Source: Ecdyonurus torrentis (lineage: Eukaryota; Arthropoda; Insecta; Ephemeroptera; Heptageniidae). From it: a stretch of DNA of 64,000 bases. Positions within the stretch are counted from its first letter, which is position 1, and every line of letters begins with the position of its first letter. The stretch covers positions 899,462 through 963,461 of the forward strand of contig OX439127.1 of assembly GCA_949318235.1 (NCBI GenBank), written 5' to 3'. The position numbers and the translations under genes are program-made. Under the pieces are notes generated by a model. The model saw only the letters and a program-made list of their open reading frames with translations. It had not been told where the DNA came from and made no database searches. This document shows, in pieces, positions 11,052 to 25,538 of this stretch.

Positions 11052-12220
11052 TACAGTATATTGAATTATAATTTTTACCAGGAAAATGTATAGTTTTGTG
11101 AAATTTAGTACTCTAAAATAGTATTTAATGTAGACAAATTTTTACACAATTACAGTTACAATTGGCTTGTAATAAAACGGGCACAAGTGTAGATGATATT
11201 CATTTATTTTGCAAACTTAGATTTTGACTTGCGTGTGTATGTTGCGTTCACAAAAACAACACAATACAAAATACACCGCCTTAGTACATAAGTAATTGAT
11301 TTTATACTATGACCTCTAGCAAAGTTTTTAAAGAATGCAAAACAAAGTTTCCTGATTTTGAAGCACTATGCGTTTGCTCTGTTACACAGCTTGCGGAAAT
11401 TTAGTTAACAGGAACAAAGAAGTGGGGACGAAATGTGGGCTTTTTTAAAAATAATGTCACGTTAAAAGTAATTTTTACTTGAGGAATCCAAATAACATTA
11501 ATTGTTGTTTCTTTAATAAAAATACAGCGTTTTGCAAATAATCTAAGAAGTGGTATTTTCTACTAAAGAGAGCAAGATGTGGAAATATTGAATTTATAGA
11601 CAAATGAGAACTAGACTTATCAATTTTTGTGAACATGATTGTATTTGCATTTATTATGACAACTCTTTCATACCTTTTTTTAAGCAGGTAGCCATATTAA
11701 GCAAGCAGCAAAAAAAAATAGCAGAACACACAAAATGAAGAGCAAGAGAGAATGGTTTCTTTTATGTTTATATTATTTAAAAAAAATGCAGCAGTATAAT
11801 CAAGGCGCGTTGCTTGCGAGTGATGAATATTTGTAAGCTAATCCGCGTGTGCGTGTGTGTGAAATAGACAGACAGACAAAGAGAGAGAGCGGTTATTGTA
11901 CAAAGTCCATTATCACCTCAATGAAACATTTCGCTGCATATCTCTCTTTCTCTCTTTTACTCTCCATTTTTGTGATCTGCTCTGTTTTCTTTCTCCTGCT
12001 TGCTTGTTTTGGCTACCTGAATCACGAGAGGTAATAAGCAGGTGTCTCAATACATCACTAATTTTGTTCACAAAATTTGACACTTCTAATTCTCATTGGT
12101 CGATCATTTCAATATTCCAGACGTTGTTTTGTTCAGTAGCAACTCCCTAACTATTAAATTGAAGTATATAACAAAAGTTGTACGTTAGCAACTATTATAG
12201 CATCCATTGTACCGTATATA
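11052..12220. other. No gene recognised
   Basis: This is AT-rich sequence with short GA- and CT-rich patches near 11878-11890 and 11940-11965. The short open frames there show no domain and no convincing splice context. Confidence 0.5.
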
Positions 12221-13553
12221 AAAGATATCCATAAAGTCTCTGAGGACGTTTTGACATTAATAAATTAACATAAAGCTCAACATAAAATTACCTTTTTTAA
12301 CTTGAAATTAAAGCTTCAAATATAAGAATTTTAGAAAACAAAACTTAAATGCAATTAAAAGGTTTCTAATCGTGCTTCATCAAAAGCTACACAAAAAGAT
12401 ATATTAACAACCGCTTTGCGCATTTTAACGTTTGCATCATCTAAAACAACAGATACAGATTCAAAATTTTAAATTTCTCACACGAGTTTTCTGTAGTATT
12501 AAATCTTAAATCAAGGAATCTCCAAATGAGTCCCATTATTAGCACGACACACATCGATACGAACCTCTAGCTCACGTCACACGGGGTGTCTGGGTAGTTA
12601 TGGCTTGTGTAGCGGTGGAGATACGTTGCTTTTATTCACGAACTTTCGTATAACCTGGTTCTTGTAGCGTAAGATCAAAAGATCTGTGTGCCCAGATACG
12701 TCCACGAAGACCTAGCCACCTGCCTAGAAACACTTCATCCAGCAAGTCTCTGACATTGTGCGCCCATTTTGGCGATGCTCTATACTGCTGTAAAATGTGC
12801 TCGTAACCCCACACCACCCGAGTCTGCAGGAGATGAGAAATAGCGTAATCCTCAAGTAGTTGTCCCAAGTAATCCTTGGGTAGTTGTCCCAGTTGATAGT
12901 TTGCTCTTGGACGGGCCAATCACAAAACTGTACGGCGCATAAAACAACCACCTTATACCAACGAGATCGGTATGGATGATTTAGTGTACCAAATCTGTAT
13001 GTTGTGTCGGTTTAGAGTACCACAAAAATACACAATTTACCTGTGTGATGTCATTTCTGATATATATACCTAGTATCATGCCAACCAATTTTTATCTTTG
13101 AGGTGGCGTCTAGGACCTGTTCTTCCAGAAAGTTCATGACGTACGAGACAAGAAGCAGCGTATCACAGGTTATCCTTCCGCAGACACACTGCATCGTGTG
13201 GCACGAGCTGGAGATTCATTTCGACTTGTGCAATGCTTCCAATGGGGCACATGAGGTGAGTCTTTGACGTAACCTTAAACAAATCTTGTGCAAGATCTTA
13301 CAAAAAAAAATTTTGCGTGTGTGTTTTCTCAGATGATGCAACCTGTCATCGTAAAAAGGTGCCCAAGACGTTTTTTTTTTTCTGTTACGGTTTTTGATGC
13401 GTCAAAATTTTTATTTATAGGATTGCACCTAATTTTTAATTTTCAAAATTGTAATATTTCAAGCTTTAATTTGCTGTAAAAAAAGTATGTTTTGTGTTGA
13501 GCTTTATGTGTTTTATTAATGTCTAAACATCCTTAGAGTTTGTGGACACCCTG
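12221..13553. mobile_element. Mariner-type foldback relic M1
   Basis: The ends match the mariner family at 15.3 kb: ATCCATAAAGTCTCTGAGG on the left and, inverted, CAGGGTGTCCACAAACTC on the right. The left half carries the C-terminal part of a transposase on the minus strand (12520-12940, with SPKWAHNVRDLLDE.FLGRWLG). The right half carries a C-terminal fragment on the plus strand (13079-13260, with KVHDVRDKKQRI and WHELEIHFDLCNASNGAH). The element is thus two outward-reading 3' halves joined head to head, and the N-terminal coding part is absent. Several stops and shifts make it a relic. Confidence 0.68.
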
Positions 13554-15297
13554 AAAATTGGTAAAATAGTTAGCAAAAATAGTGTTAAGAATTATACTTA
13601 TATAATTATTATTTTTAGGTATTGATTTAAGGAATTTTAACTCTCTATACGCTGCCTACTTACACCCTAAAATCAAATCAATGTCATCATATTTCTATTA
13701 TTTTTCTACAACTATTTCAGCAATACTTATCATAGACCTTTGCTAACTACTAAACAAATGTTAATTCAAACGTGCTTATCTAAGGACCAGAATAAGCAAA
13801 AAATTAAGATAAAGGAATGTATATGGATGGTTTAGATCTTAAAAAAAAAACACTTAATGAAGCTATTTGTACAATATAAGTAACAGCTACCTATTCTAAA
13901 ATTTGAAGAACCTGAACTCATTAAATAAGAAAGATACTGAAATTAACATGGGCTCTCATGGGTTTAAAGTCCTTAAATCTAACATGGTAACTTAAATTTT
14001 TCTAAATTTTTGATATAACTTATTTTAATGTATCTCTAACTGTAGGTTAAGTTATTTCAACTTGACCTTAATTTCTTATAGCAGAATATTTATCGTTTTG
14101 GGTAAAAAGATGACAATTTTTTTTAAAATTATAATACATTATTTTTGATACTTAACATTTTCATAATAATTTTTTAGCCCAAGCAGTTCCTATTTATGAT
14201 TTTTTGTCACATGTTTGGTTTTTAATAGATAACTGCTCTTAAATTAAATCTACAACAACTGTTAGCTTTAACCAATATATATGGAAATTTATCAATAAAG
14301 TTTTAATTTTATCCAGCTCTATGTCAACAGTCTTGCTCGTTTTATTGACATTGATTCCATATTGTATAATAATAATCATAAATAAATTTATGTATGCTAA
14401 AATATAAAAAGATGGTATAAATATTTTCCATAATGTTTCTGTTAAGTCAGTCTTAATCTGTTTTCTAAATCATTAAAACGTGCAACAATTTCGAACTTCA
14501 AAAAATGAATGTTAAATAATAATATATGAATTAATTTATATTTTTTATTTGTTATAGATTATATTTAAAAAAACCGTTATATATATACATACTATAAGAA
14601 GTCATTGAAAAACATGATATCCTGTAGTCAACAAAGAAAATATCAAGTACGACCTTCACTTTTTTGTATATTTAACTATATGTATGTAAAAAGCATTCAA
14701 TATGAAAATTCATTGTTAGGGAATTCACGCCTGATCGACACCTGTCAATTGCTTTCCAACTTATTGGAAAACCCTTTACCACAAATAAAGTCAAATTTAC
14801 CTTGAGAGTAGTATTTATTTAAGTGTTCATCATATTTATTTATACAGAATTGAAAATATTTTGTCCTACTGAAAGATTTGCTGCTTTCAGTTTGTTTCAG
14901 TGTTTTTAGCAATTTGGTTTACGTGTGTCACTGGTAAATCAGCTTAAAAGATGTATATTATTGACAGATACGTGTATTGATGTCTAGCAGTGCAAGTTCT
15001 AGCAGTTCTAGCAGAGCAAGTTATTAGTGTTCTACGTGAAGCCATCATCTTAAACATTTCTATTGTGATTTCAAGTTACATATGTACAATTAATTAAATT
15101 TATTTAAAGAAAATAATTTTTACGCTTATAAAATTATCATATTATTATTTCAAATCATAATAGAAAAATTAATATTAACGTTAGTTAAAAAAAATTATGA
15201 TGCTTTGTCCTGTCTAGAATTGAGAAAATAAATTTTAAATTATAAATGCAAAAAACGTTGCTTGTTATATATGTAAATAATCAAAATTATTTTATTA
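13554..15297. other. No gene recognised
   Basis: About 1.7 kb of AT-rich sequence without domains or clear repeats. A small direct repeat of TCTAGCAG occurs at 14980-15012. Confidence 0.5.
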
Positions 15298-15299
15298 TA

Positions 15300-16468
15300 C
15301 AGGGTGTGCATAAAGTCCTGTCCCTAGTTTAGACATTAATAAAAGACACAAGGTTTAACAAAATACAGACATTTTATATACCAATTTAAAGCTTAACATT
15401 TTCCAATTTTATTAATTCAAACGAGAATAAAATCAGATACGTGGTTCATTTATTAGACGCTATATGGCGAAAAGTGTTACATTTTCAGTTATAATTCAAA
15501 TTTTCTTTAACTTTTATGGCGCAAAATGTTTACAGATCAACAGAAAGCACAGTGTGTGTTATGGTACCAATCTTATGGGTCTGCTTCTGCCGTAATAAGA
15601 AGTTTTTATCACGTTGAAACATATCAAACTCCAGGTGAAAAATCAATCTTACGTTGGTCGCGAAGTTTAAAGAAACCGGAACAGTCAAAGACAAACACCG
15701 TAGTGGCCGTCCGTCTGTTTCTAATGTTGATCGAGGTCGAGTCCTAGAAGCTTTTAAAAACAGCCCTACACAATCAATAAGACGCGCCAGTATTTAATAA
15801 GACGTGCCTCGGACAACTGTGCACAAATTAACACATAAACAAATCAAGAACTTTCCTTACAAGATCACCTTGCTCTATCATCTGAAACCTGAAGATTTGC
15901 CAAGGAACCAGGTGTTCCCAGGAAGGTAGCTAGGTCAAAATGGACTCATGGTATGGGCTCCCAGGTCACCTGATCTTACTCCCCCCCCCCCCAGACTTCT
16001 TCCTTTAGGGTTACGTCAAGGACAAGGTTTTCAGGACGGCAGTGCGAGACGTGCAAGAGCTGAAGCAGCGCATCACTGCCACCATTCACTCCATCACTCC
16101 GCAGATGCTGCAAAACGTTTGGCGCAAGCTGGAGGTTCGCCTGGACATGTGTCGTGCTACCAATGGAGCTCATGTTGAGAAACCTCGAGATCATGGTTCA
16201 AAAAGTCTTGTCACAGCTCAGAAAGTTTGAATCTGTGTGTGTTATTTAGATGTGCAGGTGTCGCAAAGTGCGAAACAGACGGTGATTTCTCACTTTTGCT
16301 GGTTTGCAATGTAAAAAATGAACCACGTATCCGTTTTTATTCTCGTTTTGATTGATAAAATTGGAAAATGTTAAGCTTTATATTTGATATATAAAAAGTC
16401 TATATTATGTTAATCTTTGTGTGTTCAATTAACGTCAAAATAAGGGTCAGGACTTTATGGACACCCTG
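15300..16468 (+). mobile_element. Mariner-type element M2, full-length but degenerate
   Basis: This 1,169 bp element is bounded by CAGGGTGTGCATAAAGTCCT and its inverted counterpart, which ends in GGACACCCTG. TA lies on both sides (15298-15299 and 16469-16470), as expected for Tc1/mariner elements. It contains a damaged transposase gene in the plus direction and is the reference copy for the foldback derivatives M1, M3, M4 and M5. Confidence 0.85.
15526..16230 (+). pseudogene. Mariner-type transposase, degenerate
   Basis: The product would cut and paste the element through its terminal repeats. The N-terminal frame 15526-15747 starts MFTDQQKAQCVLWYQSYGS and has a helix-turn-helix pattern ending in an ILRWSRSLK helix, as in the arthropod families with a DUF4817-like DNA-binding head. 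The middle, where the first two catalytic Asp would be, is broken and partly deleted. The C-terminal part in another frame (about 15950-16230) has a SPDLTPP-like segment interrupted by a C10 run, then AVRDVQELKQRITATI and LEVRLDMCRATNGAHVEKP. Several frameshifts and stops separate the pieces. Family assignment is good; exact clade is not known. Confidence 0.78.
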
Positions 16469-16496
16469 TAGTATTAAATATTTCATATACCATATA

Positions 16497-16641
16497 TCGT
16501 CTCTATTTCGTCAAAATATATCAAGTGAAACTACAACGAGCTCTCAAAACGTTCCATCTACATAAGGTTAATATTGTCAGATGGAACGTTTGACGCACTC
16601 GTGATAAATTCACTTGTAATATTTTGACGCAATAGAGATGA
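16497..16641. mobile_element. Small MITE with TCGTCTCTATT ends
   Basis: A 145 bp hairpin-forming element has ~60 bp arms (left TCGTCTCTATTTCGTCAAAA, right complement TCATCTCTATTGCGTCAAAA), with TA on both sides. It sits between M2 and the first exon of the putative host gene. Confidence 0.62.
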
Positions 16642-16851
16642 TAATATATATTTTACAATATCATGGCTACTGCAGACACTTTATGCTCTTTCTTTTTGTA
16701 GCTTAGCTTACTTTTACGAATCATAATTTATTTTTTCAACAGGAAAATCCTATCTACAAAGAGAAATAGATAAAGAATTATTTTATCCGTTGTAACGAAA
16801 CGTATAGGTTTACGTTTCTGTAGCTCAACTGATAAGTACAATCTCGTTAAA

Positions 16852-16979
16852 GTAAGTATACCTCAAAAAATAAAAACTTTCTTTTTCCAGCTACAACATG
16901 GATATGTATAACTTATTTAAGAAATATAAAATATGAAATTGTGTTATTTATGTCTTCATCAACATTAAATATATTTCAG
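16852..16979 (+). other. Putative intron in the 5' untranslated region
   Basis: A strong donor (AAA/GTAAGTAT) at 16852 and an acceptor (ATTTCAG/G) at 16979 bracket 128 bp just before the ATG of the putative secreted protein gene. This implies an upstream non-coding exon ending at 16851. Confidence 0.45.
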
Positions 16980-16988
16980 GTAGAAGAT

Positions 16989-19900
16989 ATGATTATGAAA
17001 TTACTTTTTGTTTACTCTTGTGTTTTAATGCACACGGTATCTGTAAGTAACATTTTTTATAGCTACATTATAAAAAATCTAGAAAAGTAAACGATTTATT
17101 TTTTTTATTAATTGAGCTTTAACAAAAATTTAAGCCAACAAAAAGCGTAAAAGAAGTAAAGTATTATTTTATTTAATACTAGTATAAAATATTAGTAGTT
17201 ATTGAGGAAAATTGAAAATATTTATGCTTAGCTAATTAATTAAGCAACATAATACATGTTTAAACATAGATTTATTATAACATACCAAGAAAATATAAAA
17301 TTTTTAAATAAGAGCAGTAAATTTAAACCAGTATGAGCACCGCCCGGGCCAAAAACTTTGAGTGCTCGTTTTATTTTGAAAATAGTTAACCCAGGTTTTT
17401 TTATTTTGAAAGACTCGTAAAAAACCTGCTTTTGAAAGTAAATCAAGCTAAAGGAAAAATGTTGCAGAAAGAGAGGAAAAAAAGGTTATAATTTTTTTAA
17501 ATGGGGTTTTTAATATTCTGTCATGCAAAATAAGCTGTTTCAAATATTATTAAAATTTATTTTATTTATGTTTTTTACCCTTCAAAAACCTTTTTTTTGT
17601 AAAGAAGATCGAGTTTTTTTTTCTAGGCTCGAAAGCTCGTTTTCAAACTTCGGCTCAAATATCGATCTTTCCTAGCTTCTGCTCGTTTTCCGAGTTCAAG
17701 CTCAAATCAAAGCTAAACTCGGCTTTCAAATCAAACTGGGCTAAAAATTTTCAATCTGGGCTAAAAGTTTTGAGTTTTTTACAGCTCTAATTTAAGTTCA
17801 TAACAGATTATATTATTTTCTATGCCTTTGCAAAGAATAAAAAGTAAATTAACTAAATATGTCAAATCAATTTTAGTTTACTAATAAAAAAATGCTAATT
17901 ATTAATATATATTGTAAAAGATGTTTTAAAAGAAATATTGCAGTAATGATGTAAGGGAAATGTAAAATTTAAGTTAAAGAAGCTGAGGAATTTGAAGTTT
18001 GAAAGCAAAATGAGTTAAAGTTGCACACTATTTTAATATCTTTTTACTACAAATGCTCTTTTAATTGAAAAATTTGAAATTGTAAATTTATAAAAATTTG
18101 GAAAACAAACTATTGTGTAATAATATGGTGATTATGATATATTGTCTTACTTTTAAGTAAATATAAAATTTTTAGTGGTCGCAAATAGTTGAAGGGGATT
18201 TGCAATTAGATTCAGGTAAATCATTTATTGTTTTTATTATAGCATCACTTCCAAAATTAATAACTTAATAGTTCCATTAATTATAAAATCAAACAATAAG
18301 AAACCATTTAATCTTGTTAAATCAAAATTAATATTATATCAATAAATGAGACCTGTCAGTCAAACTTGGCAAAGTTTCAAAAGTAACGTTAGCAATGTGA
18401 CAATAATGGTACTTTTGGCAAGAAATCTTGTTATAGGACTATAACTTAAGAATTAAATGAAAATATTATGGCCTTACAGAGTTAAATTATTACTCTATGT
18501 TCTTAAAAATTTGCATACTCATTAATAAACACGTATTTAACCCGTAACCATCGATACAGGGGAATAAAAACAGCCATAAAATGGCTAGTATTCAACCAAA
18601 GTTACACTTGAGTTTTCTTTTTAAAACTCACAGGACAGGTGTAAGCCAACTTTTTAGCCACAGGTAAGTTAAGTAAATATGTGAATACCCCACCTCACCT
18701 TAATTGGGTTGTTTTCACCTCAGGAAATTACTTGCTCACCTTTGATGGAATAAATGGATATTGTGGGGTAACTTAACATGTTGATTCTTGTATAGCTCAT
18801 AATGTTGAAACACTTTAAAAACATCCTATTTTCTAATCAATGAATTTTTCTTGTTAATTACCACCGAATAGCCTTATGTTCTCTTAAAATCGAGCATTTA
18901 AGTACCAAGAATGAATCACACCAATTGGGGTAGATTGGATATTGACATATTTAATGAAGTTTCCTGTGACTAACAAGTTTGCTAACACCTATTTATTAGT
19001 TTTAAAAAGCAAATTATTGCATAACTTATATTATTTACTTTCTTTTTTATGGCACTTTTCATTTCCCATAAACGGTCAGAATCGGTCAGGGGTTGAATAC
19101 GGATTTAATTAATGAACACTTAATTTAAAGTTGGTGGAGGTGTTTTTTACTAAGTCTGCAAATTTAAAAGGCCGTAGCGTATAAAGTTTCTCTGTAATGG
19201 CCGTAATATTTTCATGAATTTTGTAAGCCGGAATCCTATATAAGGTTTTCTGTCTCTCAGTACCAACGTTGCCATAATTTAAAGGTAATTTTTGCAACGT
19301 TGTCAAGTTTTACTGGAAAGCTTTATTGATATAAAAACAAATTTATAAATCAATCATCAGTATAATAATATATACAGAAGTCTTTTAACTATTTTACTAA
19401 AATTTTAATCAAGTAATAATTGCAAGGAGCCATTAAGTCAGGAAAACTAAGAAATCTTTTAGACAGTCATGTTTAAATTGTCATACTCTTACTCAATCTT
19501 CCTCTTCATCAGATTCCCAGACAGCAGTGCAGAGTAGATTGATCCGCGACACCTCCAAGAGACGACATCTTATTAGTACATGCTGCGGCACAAAACGGTG
19601 CAGTAAGAAGAAAATGGTACTTTAAATTTCTAAAGTAAATTTAATTGCATTTAGTAATAAGTTTTAGTAGTGTTAAATAAAGAAGCATTTTATAATAACT
19701 TATATTATCTGAATTTTTTTGGCTTCATTAATTTATTCTTAAAAAAGTAAGGAGTAACATGAAAAAAGATAATAAGGAAAATTGTTTTTACATATTTTTG
19801 TATTAAAAGTTGCATAATCACAATTTTATATCGTATTGTAAACAGGCTGTAAAAAAGGACGATATGTTTGTGGCATTTTACACAACCACAAAAGCTGGCA

Positions 19901-20616
19901 AGACAAGTAATAAGGACAAATTGTCAAGGACAAAGAAACCCCAAAAAAGAAAAATAAGGAGAAAACGAAAAAACCTGAAAAAATAAAAAAAAGAACTACA
20001 ACACCAGCTGAAGATGAAGAGGTAATTTTTCCCTCCCTCCTTTTCTCCCTCCTTTCCTCCCTCCCTCCCTCCCTCCCTCCCTCCCTCCCTCCCTCCCTCC
20101 CTCCCTCCCTCCCTCCCTCCCTCCCTCCCTCCCTCCCTCCCTCCCTCCCTCCCTCCCTCCCTCCCTCCCTCCCTCCCTCCCTCCCTCCCTCCCTCCCTCC
20201 CTCCCTCCCTCCCTCCCTCCCTCCCTCCCTCCCTCCCTCCCTCCCTCCCTCCCTCCCTCCCTCCCTCCCTCCCTCCCTCCCTCCCTCCCTCCCTCCCTCC
20301 CTCCCTCCCTTCCTTTATTTCATTCTAGTTATATGATACTATGTTTTCTTATTAGGAAGAAGAAGATGATGTTGAAGAAGTAGAAACATCGCCTTTATCA
20401 AGTACGACTACGCCTACGATAACAACTACAGTTAACACTGTGATGACTTTAGCAACGCCAATTACAAGTGTGACTACTACTTCAGAGATTAGCACTGAAA
20501 CTTCTTATACAATCATTCTGTCTGACCCGATTAGTGAGATAGCTTTGACGACTACTTTGAGCACTGATAATGACACAGTTTGTATATCTTCGTGTCCATA
20601 CTGTCCAACGCCTTAC
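16989..20616 (+). CDS. Putative secreted Thr-rich protein gene, five coding exons, two in-frame stops
   Basis: Exons are read at 16989-17042, 18176-18215, 19513-19602, 19846-20021 and 20356-20616. All have GT-AG borders and compatible phases (0, 1, 1, 0, 0). Exon 1 encodes a signal peptide (MKLLFVYSCVLMHTVS). Exon 3 and the start of exon 4 give a basic, Cys-rich part (TCCGTKRC then CKKGRYVCG). The rest of exon 4 is Lys-rich, and exon 5 is acidic then Thr/Ser-rich, mucin-like, ending CISSCPYC before a donor GTGAGT. Exon 4 holds tandem in-frame TAA codons at 19908-19913. Either the product stops there (~82 residues), or exon 4 is spliced in a way I do not see, or the gene is decaying. No known family is recognised and the 3' end was not found. 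The alternative is chance exons, but five matching phases argue against it. Confidence 0.5.
20029..20311. repeat. (CTCC)n tetranucleotide microsatellite
   Basis: About 280 bp of nearly perfect CTCC repeats lies inside the intron between coding exons 4 and 5 of the putative secreted protein gene. Confidence 0.95.
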
Positions 20617-21569
20617 GTGAGTATTTTATATTCTTATATATATTTCCTATATGTTAAAAAGTTGCTGATAAAATAATTATAATAATAATACATTTATTAT
20701 TATCCTCATAACTGTAAACGCAAAATAAAATATAGTAAAAATTAAAGATGCCAAGAAGATTGCAGAAAAGAATATTGAATGACATTAGGTTTCTCGATAG
20801 AATTTTCTAATAATTTAATGGTAAAAAATCTTCCGGTCTTTTTATTTCTATAGGTTTTGAGCTTTCAAAAACTTTGTAGTTTTAAATTTAATCGCTAATT
20901 TTCGAAACAGATCAATATATTTATATCCGTCCTTACATTAGACAAGGGAAGCATTATTAAAAGGTAGTTTTAAATACATATTCTGATAAAGCATACAAAT
21001 ATCTATTTGTGGTAATAATTTAAAAACATTTGACTGAAAACTGTAAATTTAATCGACAATTTTCAGCCTTCTATCAAGGGCTGTAGTGATCCTTTTTTGC
21101 ATTTGCCATTTTAGATAGTGAGTACTTTGGAATTAGCGGAATAAATTATTATTTAATATCTCCGTTTATAAATAAGAATAAGCTTTTTAAAAAACTGCCA
21201 CCCGTTGATAGAATAAATGTACATGTTCCTACTATACCACTATTTTTATCTTCGCTTATAAATTTTACCCCTTCCAGGGGTGAATTGTAAAGACACCAAC
21301 TGCAACATTACCTCTTCAGTTATTTTTTTTTATATATATATAAGTTCTCCGATTTTAACACAACCAACAAAGTTACAGGTGTTACTTACCCAAACAGGGA
21401 CATAAATAACAAAATTGAAAAATTGAACCCTGAAGATTAAAGAGAGCCACCCCTGAACATAAGGGTGCCAGTAGCGTACAAAAATAGAATCATTCAATCT
21501 GGAAAAATGAAGTATTTTGTCCGGAGTAACTGAAAGCGCAAAAGAGAGTGGGGGCAAATATAAGGTTTT
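20617..21569. other. No further exon recognised
   Basis: The sequence follows the GTGAGT donor at 20617. I found no convincing next exon. A segment at about 21240-21300 resembles the start of the tandem repeat that follows. Confidence 0.4.
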
Positions 21570-21996
21570 AATTTTACTCCCTCACGGGTTTTAGAGTAGT
21601 TTGCCACTGAAATTAAAGTTCTCGTACCTGGCCACAATGAACGTAGAAATTTGGGTAACTTGACACGCCATAGACAAAATTACAGTTAAAAGTTATTTAT
21701 TTCACCCCCACACAAGTGAAGGGGTAGTTTACCCCTAAAATTCAAGTTACCATATCGGAATAATACGAAAGTGAAGACCTGGATAACTGGAAACCCCAAT
21801 TACAAAATGAAAGTTAAAATTTAAATAATAACCCCAAGTCGAGTTTAGGAGTAGGTAACCCCTGAAATTCAAATTCTCGTATAAGGACACAACGAACGTT
21901 GAAACGTAGAGTAACTTGACACGCCAAAGTCAAAACTCACAGTTAAAAGTTAATAATTTATCACCCACACAAGTAAGGTGGTAGTTTACCCCTTGG
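21570..21996. repeat. Tandem repeat, ~128 bp period
   Basis: Repeats of a motif close to GGGGTAGTTTACCCCTGAAA recur near 21596, 21725, 21851 and 21981, giving spacings of about 127-130 bp. Each unit also has a CACAATGAACG-like block. A related pair of units occurs at 42395-42560 beside the second copy of the repeat that follows here. Confidence 0.65.
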
Positions 21997-22680
21997 GGCT
22001 AACCGATTTTATTTAACTATTTTAAATAATATAAAAACTAATTTGCATATCATAATTTTATTTTTTAATTATATGTTATAATTATTTGCACGTATTATTA
22101 TAATTGAACGTATATTACATGAATAACATTGTGGAAAATTTCTCCTTTTATGCTTTTTCAGTAATATACACATGTGGCGGTAAACTTTTTGTCTTACCAC
22201 CTGCAGACGCGACACATTGTATATGTTGACATTATTGTATATTTCACTTTATGACAAGTTTATCTTTATTTCAAGAACTTTTGGTTTTTCTGTACATTTT
22301 ACTTTTAAAGTAAAGTGCAATTTTTATAACACTTTGTTACTGCTATAAACTCTCCGCGCCGGCAGGTCTGGCTTTTGATGCCAACTGAGAGGAGGTCCAG
22401 TCAGCGGCGGTAGGGCACTGCACTCGGCGGTCATAAAGACCATCCAAGAAGCACCCAGCGCCTGCTATCCGATGCCGTGCGCGGGTGTAGATATTTGCGA
22501 TTGCGCAAATATCGAAAGTGAAAACAGCCATCAGCTGTGAGAGCTTATAAAAGCTCAGAGTTGGGGCTTTGACGGGACAGATTAGTTTTGCTAGGCAGCC
22601 TGAGCAATCGCTGTGAGTTGGAACTTGAACTTTAGAGCAGTATTTACTCTAATCTTTTTGCATTATATTAATAAAGTGAG
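21997..22680 (+). repeat. Promoter-like dispersed repeat, copy A (possible solo LTR)
   Basis: This segment matches 40446-40700 plus 42052-42385. It includes a GC-rich patch near 22358-22500 with CGGCGGTAGGGCACTGCACT. A CTTATAAAAGC box follows at about 22544-22554, and an AATAAA lies near 22670. This order suggests a polymerase II promoter plus polyadenylation site, as in an LTR, but I could not define TG...CA ends or a target duplication. The match to copy B ends at about 22578. Confidence 0.4.
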
Positions 22681-23228
22681 TTATATTATTTAAATATATT
22701 TATAATAATATTATTTTTTATTATCCTTTATAATAATTAATTTTATCAATTATTCTATCTTATAAATTGTCAAATGAAATTTATACGAATACACATTTGG
22801 ACAATCAAGCACTCTAAGCCGTTGTGTACTAGGTGGTATATTGTTATTCACATGTTTGCGTAATAGTTCATAAATGTAATATTAGATAGTTACAATCATT
22901 GATAATTATGATAATTATTATGAAATAATATTGATAATTATAAGATAAACTCATTCTACGTAATAAAAAGTACCTGTAATTCTATCAGCAGTCAATAATA
23001 AAGGAAACTATTGTTTCTTAAATATTATAATAATTTCTTTAAAAAGATTTGCATATCAACATTTTTGTATGCAAATTAATAGCTAGCCTAACTGCTTCAG
23101 ATGGCGACAAACCTTAAGGCTTTTATGAACTAAAAATTTTACAATAAATTTATAAGAATGCAAACTATGATCCAACTTCGCATACTTTTTGTTTTTTAAT
23201 ATAATCACTGTTTATATATATATATATA
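22681..23228. other. No gene recognised
   Basis: AT-rich sequence ends in a short (TA)n run at 23213-23228 that abuts the palindromic element. Confidence 0.5.
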
Positions 23229-25449
<2,221 letters not shown>

Positions 25450-25538
25450 ATGTATCCTATTACAACTGTATGCATTATATTTTATGTTTACTGTGTATAT
25501 ATCATATTAGCCAGTTGAATTTATAACATTATAGCACA

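Noticed and set aside
11849..12150. Overlapping small frames with a hydrophobic segment
   Set aside because: The hydrophobic run comes from CT-rich low-complexity DNA; no splice context or domain supports a gene.
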